This document shows, piece by piece, positions 37,401 to 47,062 of a stretch of 64,000 nt of DNA; positions within the stretch are counted from its first letter, which is position 1, and every line of letters starts with the position of its first letter. Below the pieces are notes generated by a model that was not told the origin of the DNA, searched no databases, and saw nothing but the letters and a program-made list of their open reading frames with translations. This DNA comes from Pseudomonas baetica (GTDB lineage Bacteria; Pseudomonadota; Gammaproteobacteria; Pseudomonadales; Pseudomonadaceae). The position numbers and the translations under genes are program-made. The stretch is from NCBI RefSeq assembly GCF_002813455.1, contig NZ_PHHE01000001.1, positions 744,001-808,000 of the forward strand. The letters run 5' to 3'.

Positions 37401-40400
37401 GCCTCGGTAACCTGACGCTGCTCGATGCTGCTGCCACGCACACCATGCTCGCCCATTGCCAGCTGCCAGCGCCGCAATTGCAGCACACCGGCCTGGTGCA
37501 CGAGCGCATTGCCGCGCAGGCCAAAGCCACACCGCAGGCACTGGCCGTGCAGTGCGGTGAACAGCGCCTGAGCTATGACGAACTGAACCGCCAGGCGAAT
37601 CGCCTCGCTCACCGTCTGCTGGCCAGCGGTGCAGCACCGGGCAAACGCATCGGTCTGGCGCTGCGTCGTGGCCCGCAAATGATCGTCAGTTTGCTGGCCG
37701 TGCTGAAGACGGGCGCCGCTTACGTACCGCTTGATGCCAATTACCCGGCCCAGCGTCTGGCCTACATGATCGAAGACAGCCGTGTCGATCTGCTGCTCGA
37801 TGAATCCGCTCTGCTGCAAGACGTGCCGCTGCCGGCAGGTCTTGAACATTTGCACCTGGGCGAAATCATCGAGACGCTGGGCGCTTATCCGGACAGCGAT
37901 CCGCTGAATCACGCCACGGTCGATGACTTGGCGTACTTGATCTACACCTCGGGTTCCACCGGCCAGCCAAAAGGCGTGGCGATTGCTCACGGGGCGCTGC
38001 GCGAGTTCTGCCAGACCGGTGCCGAGTATTCGGCGCTCACTGCCGATGATCGCGTGCTGCAATTTGCGACCTTCAGCTTCGACGGTTTTGTCGAGCAGTG
38101 CTACCCACCGCTGTGCGTCGGTGCGACGCTGATCATGCGAGGCGATGAACTCTGGGACGTCCTGCAACTGGCGGACGAGATCGTCGGCCAACGCGTGACC
38201 CTGGCGGACTTGCCGGCGGCTTACTGGTTCTTGCTGGCGCGTGAATGCGCTGGCGGCAACATCGCCAGCCTGGGCCGGTTGCGTCAGGTTCACGTCGGTG
38301 GTGAAGCCATGTCCGTCGAAGGCCTGCGCCTGTGGCACGAGGCAGGTTTGAGCCACGTGCGCTTGCTCAACACCTACGGGCCGACCGAGGCGACGGTGGT
38401 GTCCAGTGTGCACGACTGCCGCTTGAGCGATGCCAGCGACAGTTTCGGTATTCCGATTGGCCGGGCCATTCCCGGCCGCGCGTTGTACGTACTCGACAGC
38501 GCCGGGCAATTGCTGCCAGCCGGTGGTGTCGGCGAATTGTGCATCGGCGCGAGCGCCTGTCTGGCGCAGCAGTATTTCGATCGTCCGGCCCTTACCGCCG
38601 AACGCTTCCTGCCGGATCCGTTTGCCGCCGAGGCGGGGGGGCGTCTGTATCGCAGCGGCGACCTCGCCCGCTACAACGAAAACGGCGATCTGGAATACGC
38701 CGGGCGGATCGACCACCAAGTGAAGATTCGTGGCTTGCGCATTGAGATGGGGGAAATCGAAGCCTGTCTGCAAGCGCAGGAAGGCGTGCACGCCGCCGCA
38801 GTCATCGCTCAGGATTTCCCGGGGGGCGCACAACTGGTGGCTTATGTAGTGCCCGAAGCAGGCACCGAGCCTGCGACCGCGCAGGCGCAGTGGCTGGGCT
38901 CGCTCAAAGCTTCGCTGCAACAAGTGCTGCCCGATTACATGGTGCCGGCGCACCTGCTGTTGCTGGACGCGTTGCCCTTGAACAACAACGGCAAACTGGA
39001 TCGCACCGCGCTGCCGAAAGCCGAACTGAACCAGGATTTGTGCGCTTATGCCGCGCCGCAGACCTTGCTGCAGGTGCAACTGGCGCAGATCTGGGAAGCC
39101 GTGCTGGAGTCCGGCGTGGTGGGGCTCAACGATCACTTCTTCGAACGAGGCGGCCACTCGTTGCTGGCCACTCAGGTGATTTCCCGGGTCCGCCAGACGC
39201 TCAAGCTCGATGTGCCGATGCGCACCCTGTTCGAGCAGCCGACGCTGCAAGCCTTTGCCGCCGCCTGCGCGACCCTGCAACACAGCGAAACTGTGCCAAT
39301 GCTGGCGTTGCCGCGCGGTGATGCACTGGCGTTGTCTTATGCCCAGGAACGTCAGTGGTTCCTCTGGCAACTGGAGCCGGACAGCGCCGCTTACCACGTG
39401 CCAAGTGCGCTGCGTTTGCGCGGTGCGCTGGACATCGGCGCATTGCAGAACAGCTTCAATCAACTGGTGGCCCGTCATGAGCCGTTGCGCACCACGTTCC
39501 GTCAGGACGACGAACGCACCGTGCAGGTGGTTCATGCGCAGGGACAATTGACGATTGAACAACACCGCCTCAACACCGAAGAGGGTCCGGCGAACTGGGT
39601 GCAGGCGCAGATCCGCCAACCGTTCGATCTGTTGAACGGGCCACTGCTGCGCGTCGCTCTGCTACGGATGGCGGCGGATGATCATGTGCTGGTGATCACT
39701 CAGCACCACATCGTTTCTGACGGCTGGTCGATGCAAGTGATGGTGCGCGAACTGATGGCGATGTACGCCGCAGAATGCGCTGGACAACCGCTCGAACTGG
39801 CAGCGCTGACGCTGCAATACGCCGATTTTGCCCAGTGGCAACGACAGTGGATGGACGCTGGTGAGCGTCAGCGTCAACTCGATTATTGGATGGCTCAACT
39901 CGGCGGCGAACAACCGGTGCTGGAGCTGCCGCTGGACCATTCGCGTCCGGCGGTGCAGAGCTATCGTGGCGCGCGGCTGGATGCGCGGCTGGAATCCGCG
40001 TTGAGTGCTCAATTGCAGGAGGTTGCCCGACGTGAGGGGGTGACGATGTTCATGCTCTTGCTGGCCTCGTTCCAGACTCTGTTGCACCGCTACAGTGGTC
40101 AGGACGATATCCGCGTCGGCGTGCCGATTGCCAACCGCAACCGCGCTGAAACCGAAGGCCTGATCGGCTTCTTCGTCAACACCCAGGTGATGCGCGCACA
40201 GTTTGCCGGCGACCTGAGTTTCCGTGATTTGCTGGCACAGACTCGTCAGGCCGCAATGGGCGCCCAGGCGCATCAGGATCTGCCGTTCGAGCAATTGGTC
40301 GAAGCGTTGGCGCCGCAGCGTAGCCTGAGCCACAGTCCGTTGTTCCAGGTGCTGTTCAACCACCAGCGCGATGCCGCGCCGGTCACCGATGTGGCGGGTT

Positions 40401-43400
40401 TGCGCATCGAAGGCCTGCCGTGGAACAGCGGCACCGCACAATTCGACCTGACCCTGGATACCACAGAAACCGCCGCCGGGCTGATGGTCAGTCTGACCTA
40501 CGCCAGCGATCTGTTCGAGGCGACGACCATCGCGCGTCTGTTCGAACACTGGCAGGCATTGCTGCGGGCGGTTGTCGCTGCACCGCAGCAGGCGATCGCC
40601 GCGTTGCCGATGCTCGCCGCGCAGGAGCGTCAGCAGATTCTCGAAGACTGGAACGCCACTGCCACCGAGTACCCGCTACACCAGAGCGTGCAGCAGTTGA
40701 TCGAAGCGCAGGTGCTGCGCACGCCGGATGCCATGGCGCTGATATACGCCGATGAATGCCTGAGCTACGCGCAACTCAATGCCCGCGCCAACCAGTTGGC
40801 GCACAAGCTGATGGCGCTGGGTGTCGGACCTGAAAGCCTGGTCGGCATCGCCGCCGAACGTTCGATCGAAATGGTCGTCGCGCTGTTGGCCGTGCTTAAG
40901 GCCGGGGGCGCCTACGTGCCGCTGGACCCTGAATACCCGCAGGATCGCCTGGCCTACATGATCGAAGACAGCGGCGTCCAGCTGTTGCTGACTCAGGCGC
41001 ATCTGCTTGATGCCTTGCCGGTGAGCGGTCAGGTACAAACCCTGTTGCTCGAGGCGTCGCTGGAGGGCTTCGCCAGCCACAATCCGGAAGTGGCGGTCAC
41101 GGGTGAAAACCTTGCCTACGTGATTTACACCTCCGGCTCAACCGGCAAACCGAAAGGCGCTGGCAACCGTCATGTCGCCCTGACCAACCGTCTGTGCTGG
41201 ATGCAGCAGGCCTATGAGATCGGTGCGGGCGACAGCGTGCTGCAAAAGACCCCGTTCAGCTTTGACGTGTCGGTGTGGGAGTTCTTCTGGCCTCTGATGA
41301 CCGGCGCACGTCTGGTCGTCGCAGCCCCGGGCGATCACCGCGATCCGGCAAAACTGGTGGCGCTGATCAACCGCGAACACATCACCACGCTGCACTTTGT
41401 GCCATCGATGTTGCAAGCCTTCTTGCAAGACGCCGAGGTCGGCACCTGCACCAGCCTGCAACGCATCGTCTGCAGCGGTGAAGCGCTGCCGGCAGACGCG
41501 CAACAGCAAGTCTTCGCCAAACTGCCAACTGCCGGTCTGTATAACCTCTATGGCCCGACGGAAGCGGCCATCGATGTAACGCACTGGACGTGTGTGGAGG
41601 AGGGCCGCGACAGCGTGCCGATCGGTCAGCCGATTGCCAACCTCGGCTGCTACATCCTTGACGATAACCTTGAGCCGGTGCCGACCGGTGTGCTCGGCGA
41701 GTTGTATCTGGCGGGCGTTGGTCTGGCGCGCGGCTACCACCAGCGTCCGGCGCTGACCGCCGAACGTTTTGCGGTCAGCCCTTTCGGCGCCGGCGAACGG
41801 ATCTACCGCACCGGCGACCTGGCACGCTACCGCGCCGACGGCGTGATCGAATACGCCGGCCGAATCGACCATCAGGTCAAGCTGCGCGGCCTGCGTATCG
41901 AACTCGGTGAAATCGAAGCGCGTCTGCTCGAACACGCCAATGTCCGAGAAGCCGCGGTGTTGGTGATCGACGGCAAACTGTTGACCGGTTACGTGGTGCT
42001 GAACGAAGACAGCGCGGACTGGCGCGACACCTTGATGCGTCATCTGCACGCCGGACTGCCGGAATACATGGTGCCCAACCAGTGGCTGAATCTGCCGCAG
42101 ATGCCGTTGAGCCCGAATGGCAAACTGGATCGCAAGGCGCTGCCGAAACCGCAATTGGGTGCAGACACGGCTGAATACATCGCGCCGCGCAATGAGCTGG
42201 AACAGCGCATTGCCGCGGTGTGGGCCGATGTGCTGAAACTGCCACGAGTAGGCTTGGCCGATAACTTCTTTGAACTGGGTGGCGATTCGATCATTTCAAT
42301 TCAGGTGGTGGCCCGTGCCCGTCAGGCCGGCATCCGCTTTACCCCCAAAGACTTGTTCCAGTACCAGACCGTCCAGGCACTGGCGGGTGTCGCGACGCTA
42401 GGCGATGGCGCGGCGCAAATCGATCAGGGCGCGGTCAGTGGCGCCACGCCGTTGCTGCCGTTCCAGCAGTGGTTCTTCGCGGCTGAGATTGCCGAGCGGC
42501 ATCACTGGAACCAGTCGGTGATGCTCAAGCCGGCCGTGAGCATTCAGGCAAATGTGCTTGAGCAATCCTTGCAAGAACTGGTCGCGCATCACGATGCCTT
42601 GCGCCTGTCGTTCACAGAAACGGCCAGCGGCTGGACCGCAAATCATCACGCAGCAACGGTGCAACACACCCTGCTGATGCAGGCTTGTGTCAGCGATGAA
42701 CAACAGTTGCAGGCCGCCTGCCTGGCGGCGCAACGCAGCTTCGATCTGGCTCAAGGCCCGCTGTTGCGTGGCTTGCTGGTGAGCCTGGCCGATGGTTCGC
42801 AACGCTTGCTGCTGGCGGTGCACCACCTGGTGGTGGACGGAGTGTCCTGGCGGATTCTGCTGGAAGATTTGCAAGGCGCTTACCAGCAGCGCATCGACGG
42901 CAAGCCCCCGCTTCTGCCGGCCAAGACCAGTGCCTTCAAGCACTGGGCCGAACGTTTGCAGGAGCACGCGCCACAACGCGCTGGCGAACTTGAGCTGTGG
43001 CGCGCACAACTGGCTGATGCGCCCGTCGACCTGCCGTGCACCCATCCACAGGCCAGCCTGCAAAATCGTTACGCACATACCGTCGAGACGCGCCTCGATC
43101 AAGTGCTGACCCGACAACTGCTGCAACAGGCACCGGCGGCGTATCGCACTCAGGTCAATGACCTGTTGATGACCGCGCTGGCCCGAGTCATCTGCCGCTG
43201 GACGGGGCACGCCTCGACCTTGATTCAGTTGGAAGGGCACGGTCGTGAAGACCTGTTTGACGACCTCGACCTGAGCCGCAGCGTCGGCTGGTTCACCAGC
43301 CTGTTCCCGGTGCGCCTGACCCCGGCCGCGTCACTTGACGGTTCGATCAAGCAGATCAAGGAACAGCTGCGGGCGATTCCCGACAAAGGCCTGGGCTTCG

Positions 43401-46400
43401 GCGTGTTGCGTTACTTCGGCGATGAAGTGACCCGCCGTGAGCTGGCGGCGCTGCCGACACCGCGTATCACCTTCAACTACCTCGGGCAGTTCGACAGCCA
43501 GTTCGATGACGGCGCACTGTTCGCCCCGGCCAGCGAAAAGGCCGGCGACGAACAGAGCCCGTTGGCGCCGCTGGGCAACTGGCTGGAACTCAACGGTCAG
43601 GTCTACGGTGGCGTGTTGAGCCTGGGCTGGACGTTCAGCCGCGAAATGTTCGATGAAACGACCATTCAACGTCTGGCCGATGAGTACGCGGTCGAACTGG
43701 CGGCGCTGGTCGAGCATTGCTGCGCCGCGCAGAACGCCGGCATCACGCCGTCGGACTTTCCGTTGGCGTCGCTCAACCAGCAACAGCTCGACGCCTTGCC
43801 GGGTGCCGATGTCGATGACATCTACCCGCTGTCGCCGATGCAACAGGGCATGTTGTTCCACAGCCTGTACGAACAAGGTTCGGGTGATTACATCAATCAG
43901 ATGCGCGTCAGCGTCGAAGGCCTGGATCCCGAGCGTTTGCGTCAGGCCTGGCAGGGCGCGGTCGACCGCCATGCGATTCTGCGTACGCGGTTCGTGTGGA
44001 TCTCCGAGCAGGAACAGCCGCTGCAAATCGTCCAGCGCCAGGCCGAGTTGCCGTTCAGCCTGCAGGACTGGCGAGGTCGCGCTGACTTGCCGTCGGCCCT
44101 CGACGTGCTGGCGCAAGAGCAACTGCAACAGGGCTTCGACCTGTTGCAGGCACCGTTGCTGCGTCTGGTGCTGGTGCGCACCGATGATGACCGCCACGAA
44201 ATGATCTACACCAGCCATCACATCCTCATGGACGGCTGGAGCAACTCGCAGTTGCTCGGCGAAGTGATGCAGCGCTACGCCGGTGCAACCCCGGCCGCGC
44301 CGCTGGGCCGTTATGGTGATTACATCGGCTGGCTGCAGCGTCAGGACGGTCAGGCCAGCGAACGCTTCTGGACTGAGCGTCTGGCCGACCTGGAGGAACC
44401 GACTCACTTGGCCCGCAGCTGCCTGGATACGCTGGCGACCGCTGGCCAGAGCGGTTACGACCAGCAAACCCGATGGCTGGACCGTGAGCAGACGCAACGT
44501 CTGGGCGCGTTCGCCCGTCAGCACAAGGTCACCCTCAACACCGTGGTGCAGGCCGCCTGGTTGCTGCTGTTGCAGCGTTACACCGGGCAATCGACCGTGG
44601 CGTTCGGCGCTACGGTCGCCGGGCGTCCGGCCGAGCTGCCAGGCGTCGAGCAACAGGTCGGTTTGTTCATCAACACCTTACCGGTGATCGCCACCCCGCG
44701 TGTCGAGCAACCCCTCGGTGAGTGGTTGCAAACGGTGCAGGCGCTGAACCTGGCCATGCGCGAATTCGAATACACGCCACTGGCAGACATCCAGCGCTGG
44801 TCGGGACAACGTGGCGAAGGCTTGTTCGACAGCCTGCTGGTGTTCGAGAACTACCCGGTGTCGGAGGCGCTGAATAACGGTGCGCCGCAAGGCTTGCGTT
44901 TCGGCCAGGCGTGCAGCCAGGAACAGACCAACCTGCCGTTGACAGTGCTGGTAGATCTGAGCGACAGCCTGTCGTTGCAATTTGCCTATGCCCGGCAACA
45001 TTTCAGCGCTGCGCAGATCGAGCAGATAGGCGGCCACTTGCAGCACCTGTTGCAGCAAATGGCCGACTCGCCGGCGCAACGTCTGTTGGCCGATCTGAGT
45101 GTGTTCGATGCCGCGCAGCACCAAGCGGTGTTGCAGGACTGGAACCGTGCACCGGCCAGCTTTGCGCAAACCCGCACCCTGCCACAACTGATCGAAGCAC
45201 AAGTGCGTCGGGCGCCGCAGGCAATTGCCGTGAGCCTGGGCGAGGAACAGTTGAGCTACGGCGAACTCAACGCCCGTGCCAACCGCCTGGCCCATGCCCT
45301 GATCGCACGGGGCGTCGGTGCCGATGTACTGGTCGGTCTGGCTGCCGAGCGTTCGATCGAAATGGTCGTCGGCCTGGTCGCCATCCTCAAGGCCGGTGGC
45401 GCTTACCTGCCGCTGGATCCGCAGTACCCGGCCGAGCGCCTGCAATACATGATCCAAGACAGCGGCATCGCCTTGCTGCTGATGCAGCCGGGGGTGCTCG
45501 ATCACCTGGCGGTGGCCGACAGCGTCGAAACCCTGCTGCTGGGTGATGACAGCCGCTGGCAGGATCAATTGGCAACCGATCCGCAGGTCTGGGCCGACAG
45601 CGCCAGCCTCGCTTACGTGATCTACACCTCGGGCTCCACCGGCAAGCCGAAAGGTACGCTGCTGGCTCACGACAACGTGCTGCGTCTGTTCGAGGCCACG
45701 GACCCTTGGTTCAGCTTTGGTGCTGAGGACCGCTGGACGCTGTTCCACTCGTACGCGTTCGACTTCTCGGTCTGGGAAATCTTCGGCGCACTGTTGCATG
45801 GCGGGCGTCTGGTGATCGTGCCGCACAGCGTCAGCCGCTCGCCGCAGGAGTTCCATGCGCTGCTGTGTCGCGAGCGCATCACCGTGCTCAACCAGACGCC
45901 GTCGGCATTCAAGCAACTGATGCAAGTCGCCTGCGACGCACCACAGGATGCGCAACTGTCGCTGCGTTACGTTGTGTTTGGCGGTGAAGCGCTGGAAGTG
46001 CGCAGCCTGCGTCCATGGTTCGAACGCTTCGGCGACGCTGCGCCACAACTGATCAACATGTACGGCATTACCGAAACCACGGTTCACGTGACTTACCGTC
46101 CGTTGACCCTGGCCGATCTCGAACAGGATGCCGGCAGCCCGTTGGGCGAACCGATCCCGGACCTCGGCTGGTACGTGCTCGACGCCGACCTGCGACCGGT
46201 GGCGAAGGGCTGCATCGGCGAATTGCACGTCAGCGGCGCCGGTCTGGCACGCGGTTATCTCAAGCGTGCCGACCTCAGCGCATTGCGTTTCGTGCCTAAC
46301 CCGTTCGGTGACGACGGCGCGCGGCTGTACCGCACCGGTGACCTGGCGCGCTATCGCGCCGATGGCCGGATCGAGTACGCCGGACGCATCGACCATCAAG

Positions 46401-47050
46401 TGAAGATCCGTGGTTTCCGTATCGAGCTGGGGGAAATCGAGGCGCAATTGTTGGCGCTGCCGCAAATCCGTCAGGCCGTGGTACTGGATCAGCCAGGCGC
46501 CGGTGGCGTGCAACTGGTCGCGTATCTGGTGGCCGATCAGTCGGTCGAACTCGATCAACAGGGCCAATGGCGTGAGCACCTGCGCCAGGCGCTCAAGCAC
46601 AACCTGCCGGATTACATGGTGCCGGCGCACTTGGTACTGCTCGACAGCCTGCCGCTGACCGCCAACGGCAAGCTCGACCGCAAAGCCCTGCCGCAGCCGG
46701 ATGCCAGCCTGCTGCAAAACACCTACGTGGCGCCTGAAAGCGAACTGCAACAGCAGATCGCCGGGGTCTGGGCCGAGGTGTTGAAGCTGGAGCGAGTCGG
46801 CCTGACGGACAACTTCTTCGAACTCGGCGGCCATTCGCTGCTGGCCACTCAGGTGGCCCTGCGTTTGCGTGAGTTGTTGGGCTTCGAAGTGCCGTTGGCC
46901 AGCCTGTTCGCCAGTGCCGATCTGGCGGCTTTCAGCGAGGCCATACAAACCCTGCAACCTGATTTGCAGCCCGTTCATGATGTTTTGGCTAAATCCTTGG
47001 AGGCTCTCAATCGTTTATCAGCAGATGAACTTGAAAAACTGATTTCCTGA
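31496..47050 (+). CDS. pvdI: NRPS, four modules (PvdI-type): D-Ser, Lys, D-Ser, Thr
   Basis: 5184 aa, order C-A-T-E, C-A-T, C-A-T-E, C-A-T. Landmarks (residue): C1 HHIVSDGWS 182; A1 705; T1 GGDS 1045; E1 HHLVVDGVSW 1224; C2 HHILMDGWS 1683; A2 2191; T2 GGHS 2552; C3 2736; A3 3209; T3 3595; E3 3775; C4 4240; A4 4708; T4 5111. Specificity codes I read: A1 and A3 DVWHVSLIDK (Ser), A2 DGEDHGTVVK (Lys), A4 DFWNVGMVHK (Thr). C1 and C3 look LCL; C2 and C4, which follow epimerases, have the DCL opening YPLSPMQQGMLFH, so domain logic is consistent. C1 is not a fatty-acid starter domain, so a peptide is received from another NRPS, as PvdI does from PvdL. N-terminus MNAEDSLKLARRF, length and architecture match PvdI. 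Lys, Ser and Thr assignments are inference. Confidence 0.92.
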   Translation: MNAEDSLKLARRFIGLPLEKRQMFLAALQKEGVDFARFPIPAGIEAEDRQALSYAQQRMWFLWQLDPYSGAYNLPGAVRLSGRLNLPALEQAFAALVARHETLRTVFQRQADDSLRQVPATATLNIRHEDFSALPAAEREEAVVRAAEQQSVLPFDLAVGPLLRVTLLKLAEQEHVLLLTLHHIVSDGWSMNVLIDEFIRCYDAFDAGQPPALAALPVQYSDYALWQRRWLEAGEQARQLEYWQAQLGDEHPVLELPLDHSRPAMPSYRGTRYEFAVDGQLAEQLRATAQQHQVTLFMLLLGAFNALLHRYTGQTDIRVGVPIANRNRAEIEGLIGFFVNTQVLRTKLDGQTRVDALLQAIKETALGAQAHQDLPFEQLVEALKLERSLIHTPLFQVMYNHQPQVADIAALSTASGLVLDSLEWQSRTTQFDLTLDTYEKGGKLHAALTYASDLFDAPTIERMARHWLRLLKAMVADPAQRIGELPLLDADEQHTLVHAWNATAAVYPSGQPIHQLIEAQVARTPNAPALVFAEQTLSYAQLEARANQLAHLLREQGVRADSLVGICVERSLEMVIGLLAILKAGGAYVPLDPQYPQERLAYMVEDSGITLLLTQSALLASLPTAGVNVITLDQEADWLDRYSEGRVDVLVDPLNLAYVIYTSGSTGKPKGAGNSHAALVNRLCWMQEAYGLDASDSVLQKTPFSFDVSVWEFFWPLLTGARLVVAAPGAHRDPSLLIETINCYGISTLHFVPSMLQAFIHEPGVEACAGLKRIVCSGEALSLDAQLQVFAKLPNAGLYNLYGPTEAAIDVTHWTCVDEGADSVPIGRPIANLRTHVLDAELLPVPSGVAGELYLGGAGLARSYHQRPALTAERFVPCPFHDGARLYRTGDRVRQRADGVIEYLGRLDHQVKLRGLRIELGEIETRLMQHPLVREAVVLVQGGKHLVGYLVLETAQADEQWQQDVKAWLLGSLPEFMVPTYLLTLDRLPVTANGKLDRKALPQPDAAPQQAFVAPQDAMQKALAAIWEDVLGLQRVGVEDNFFELGGDSIISIQVVSRARQAGIRISPRDLFQYQTVRSLALVAILDSHSSVDQAPATGEALLGPIQQQFFSRAMPQREHWNQSLLLTPREALNAQWLDMALTNVINHHDALRLRFVEGVDGWQQAYAAQVERADVWLRTAETTAQLSAHCDEAQRSLDLANGPLLRAVLVTMADGSQRLSLILHHLVVDGVSWRVLLEDLQQAYEQLAAGGGVQLPAKTSAFQSWTARLSTEASRFDDQLDYWKAQHDTAQDLPCERPEGSLQNRFGKKIEWRLDAERTRQLLQQAPAAYRTQVNDLLLTALARIISGWSGQPGTLIQLEGHGREDLFDDIDLTRSIGWFTSLFAVNLVAAEDLEGSIKAIKEQLRAVPDKGLGYGVLRYLAAPSVREELAALPAPRITFNYLGQFDRQFDEQALLVPSTEFGGVAQDQQAPLDNWLTVEGQVYGGELSLSWGFSSQMFDSATVQMLADRYAAELIALIEHCCALDTAQVTPSDFPLARISQAQLDALPVAAAVIEDVYPLSPMQQGMLFHTLYEPQVEAYISQMRLDIQGLDPQRFADAWQAALARHDVLRSSFHWQGLDSAHQVISRQVQLPLQVLDNTDTDALAETERAQGFELDCAPLLRLKLVRTGANSWHLIYTSHHILMDGWSNAQLLGEVISHYADAHSLPAPVGHYRDYMGWLQQQSADAGKAFWNAALAPLQAPTLLADAVRAPVAGHGTDEHREVIDAAATRRLGEFARQQKVTLNTLLQAAWSLLLQRYTGQDCVAFGATVAGRSAPLPGIEQQLGLFINTLPIVCNPRPDHRVGEWLSDLQAQNLALREFEHVPLYDIQGWAGQQGSALFDSLLVFENFPVAEALKQGAPAGLTFGNLHNHERTHYPLTLGIELGATLSLEMSYDAARFSAAQVHMLCANLRHLLEQLITNVTACLGNLTLLDAAATHTMLAHCQLPAPQLQHTGLVHERIAAQAKATPQALAVQCGEQRLSYDELNRQANRLAHRLLASGAAPGKRIGLALRRGPQMIVSLLAVLKTGAAYVPLDANYPAQRLAYMIEDSRVDLLLDESALLQDVPLPAGLEHLHLGEIIETLGAYPDSDPLNHATVDDLAYLIYTSGSTGQPKGVAIAHGALREFCQTGAEYSALTADDRVLQFATFSFDGFVEQCYPPLCVGATLIMRGDELWDVLQLADEIVGQRVTLADLPAAYWFLLARECAGGNIASLGRLRQVHVGGEAMSVEGLRLWHEAGLSHVRLLNTYGPTEATVVSSVHDCRLSDASDSFGIPIGRAIPGRALYVLDSAGQLLPAGGVGELCIGASACLAQQYFDRPALTAERFLPDPFAAEAGGRLYRSGDLARYNENGDLEYAGRIDHQVKIRGLRIEMGEIEACLQAQEGVHAAAVIAQDFPGGAQLVAYVVPEAGTEPATAQAQWLGSLKASLQQVLPDYMVPAHLLLLDALPLNNNGKLDRTALPKAELNQDLCAYAAPQTLLQVQLAQIWEAVLESGVVGLNDHFFERGGHSLLATQVISRVRQTLKLDVPMRTLFEQPTLQAFAAACATLQHSETVPMLALPRGDALALSYAQERQWFLWQLEPDSAAYHVPSALRLRGALDIGALQNSFNQLVARHEPLRTTFRQDDERTVQVVHAQGQLTIEQHRLNTEEGPANWVQAQIRQPFDLLNGPLLRVALLRMAADDHVLVITQHHIVSDGWSMQVMVRELMAMYAAECAGQPLELAALTLQYADFAQWQRQWMDAGERQRQLDYWMAQLGGEQPVLELPLDHSRPAVQSYRGARLDARLESALSAQLQEVARREGVTMFMLLLASFQTLLHRYSGQDDIRVGVPIANRNRAETEGLIGFFVNTQVMRAQFAGDLSFRDLLAQTRQAAMGAQAHQDLPFEQLVEALAPQRSLSHSPLFQVLFNHQRDAAPVTDVAGLRIEGLPWNSGTAQFDLTLDTTETAAGLMVSLTYASDLFEATTIARLFEHWQALLRAVVAAPQQAIAALPMLAAQERQQILEDWNATATEYPLHQSVQQLIEAQVLRTPDAMALIYADECLSYAQLNARANQLAHKLMALGVGPESLVGIAAERSIEMVVALLAVLKAGGAYVPLDPEYPQDRLAYMIEDSGVQLLLTQAHLLDALPVSGQVQTLLLEASLEGFASHNPEVAVTGENLAYVIYTSGSTGKPKGAGNRHVALTNRLCWMQQAYEIGAGDSVLQKTPFSFDVSVWEFFWPLMTGARLVVAAPGDHRDPAKLVALINREHITTLHFVPSMLQAFLQDAEVGTCTSLQRIVCSGEALPADAQQQVFAKLPTAGLYNLYGPTEAAIDVTHWTCVEEGRDSVPIGQPIANLGCYILDDNLEPVPTGVLGELYLAGVGLARGYHQRPALTAERFAVSPFGAGERIYRTGDLARYRADGVIEYAGRIDHQVKLRGLRIELGEIEARLLEHANVREAAVLVIDGKLLTGYVVLNEDSADWRDTLMRHLHAGLPEYMVPNQWLNLPQMPLSPNGKLDRKALPKPQLGADTAEYIAPRNELEQRIAAVWADVLKLPRVGLADNFFELGGDSIISIQVVARARQAGIRFTPKDLFQYQTVQALAGVATLGDGAAQIDQGAVSGATPLLPFQQWFFAAEIAERHHWNQSVMLKPAVSIQANVLEQSLQELVAHHDALRLSFTETASGWTANHHAATVQHTLLMQACVSDEQQLQAACLAAQRSFDLAQGPLLRGLLVSLADGSQRLLLAVHHLVVDGVSWRILLEDLQGAYQQRIDGKPPLLPAKTSAFKHWAERLQEHAPQRAGELELWRAQLADAPVDLPCTHPQASLQNRYAHTVETRLDQVLTRQLLQQAPAAYRTQVNDLLMTALARVICRWTGHASTLIQLEGHGREDLFDDLDLSRSVGWFTSLFPVRLTPAASLDGSIKQIKEQLRAIPDKGLGFGVLRYFGDEVTRRELAALPTPRITFNYLGQFDSQFDDGALFAPASEKAGDEQSPLAPLGNWLELNGQVYGGVLSLGWTFSREMFDETTIQRLADEYAVELAALVEHCCAAQNAGITPSDFPLASLNQQQLDALPGADVDDIYPLSPMQQGMLFHSLYEQGSGDYINQMRVSVEGLDPERLRQAWQGAVDRHAILRTRFVWISEQEQPLQIVQRQAELPFSLQDWRGRADLPSALDVLAQEQLQQGFDLLQAPLLRLVLVRTDDDRHEMIYTSHHILMDGWSNSQLLGEVMQRYAGATPAAPLGRYGDYIGWLQRQDGQASERFWTERLADLEEPTHLARSCLDTLATAGQSGYDQQTRWLDREQTQRLGAFARQHKVTLNTVVQAAWLLLLQRYTGQSTVAFGATVAGRPAELPGVEQQVGLFINTLPVIATPRVEQPLGEWLQTVQALNLAMREFEYTPLADIQRWSGQRGEGLFDSLLVFENYPVSEALNNGAPQGLRFGQACSQEQTNLPLTVLVDLSDSLSLQFAYARQHFSAAQIEQIGGHLQHLLQQMADSPAQRLLADLSVFDAAQHQAVLQDWNRAPASFAQTRTLPQLIEAQVRRAPQAIAVSLGEEQLSYGELNARANRLAHALIARGVGADVLVGLAAERSIEMVVGLVAILKAGGAYLPLDPQYPAERLQYMIQDSGIALLLMQPGVLDHLAVADSVETLLLGDDSRWQDQLATDPQVWADSASLAYVIYTSGSTGKPKGTLLAHDNVLRLFEATDPWFSFGAEDRWTLFHSYAFDFSVWEIFGALLHGGRLVIVPHSVSRSPQEFHALLCRERITVLNQTPSAFKQLMQVACDAPQDAQLSLRYVVFGGEALEVRSLRPWFERFGDAAPQLINMYGITETTVHVTYRPLTLADLEQDAGSPLGEPIPDLGWYVLDADLRPVAKGCIGELHVSGAGLARGYLKRADLSALRFVPNPFGDDGARLYRTGDLARYRADGRIEYAGRIDHQVKIRGFRIELGEIEAQLLALPQIRQAVVLDQPGAGGVQLVAYLVADQSVELDQQGQWREHLRQALKHNLPDYMVPAHLVLLDSLPLTANGKLDRKALPQPDASLLQNTYVAPESELQQQIAGVWAEVLKLERVGLTDNFFELGGHSLLATQVALRLRELLGFEVPLASLFASADLAAFSEAIQTLQPDLQPVHDVLAKSLEALNRLSADELEKLIS

Positions 47051-47062
47051 GAGGACCACGGC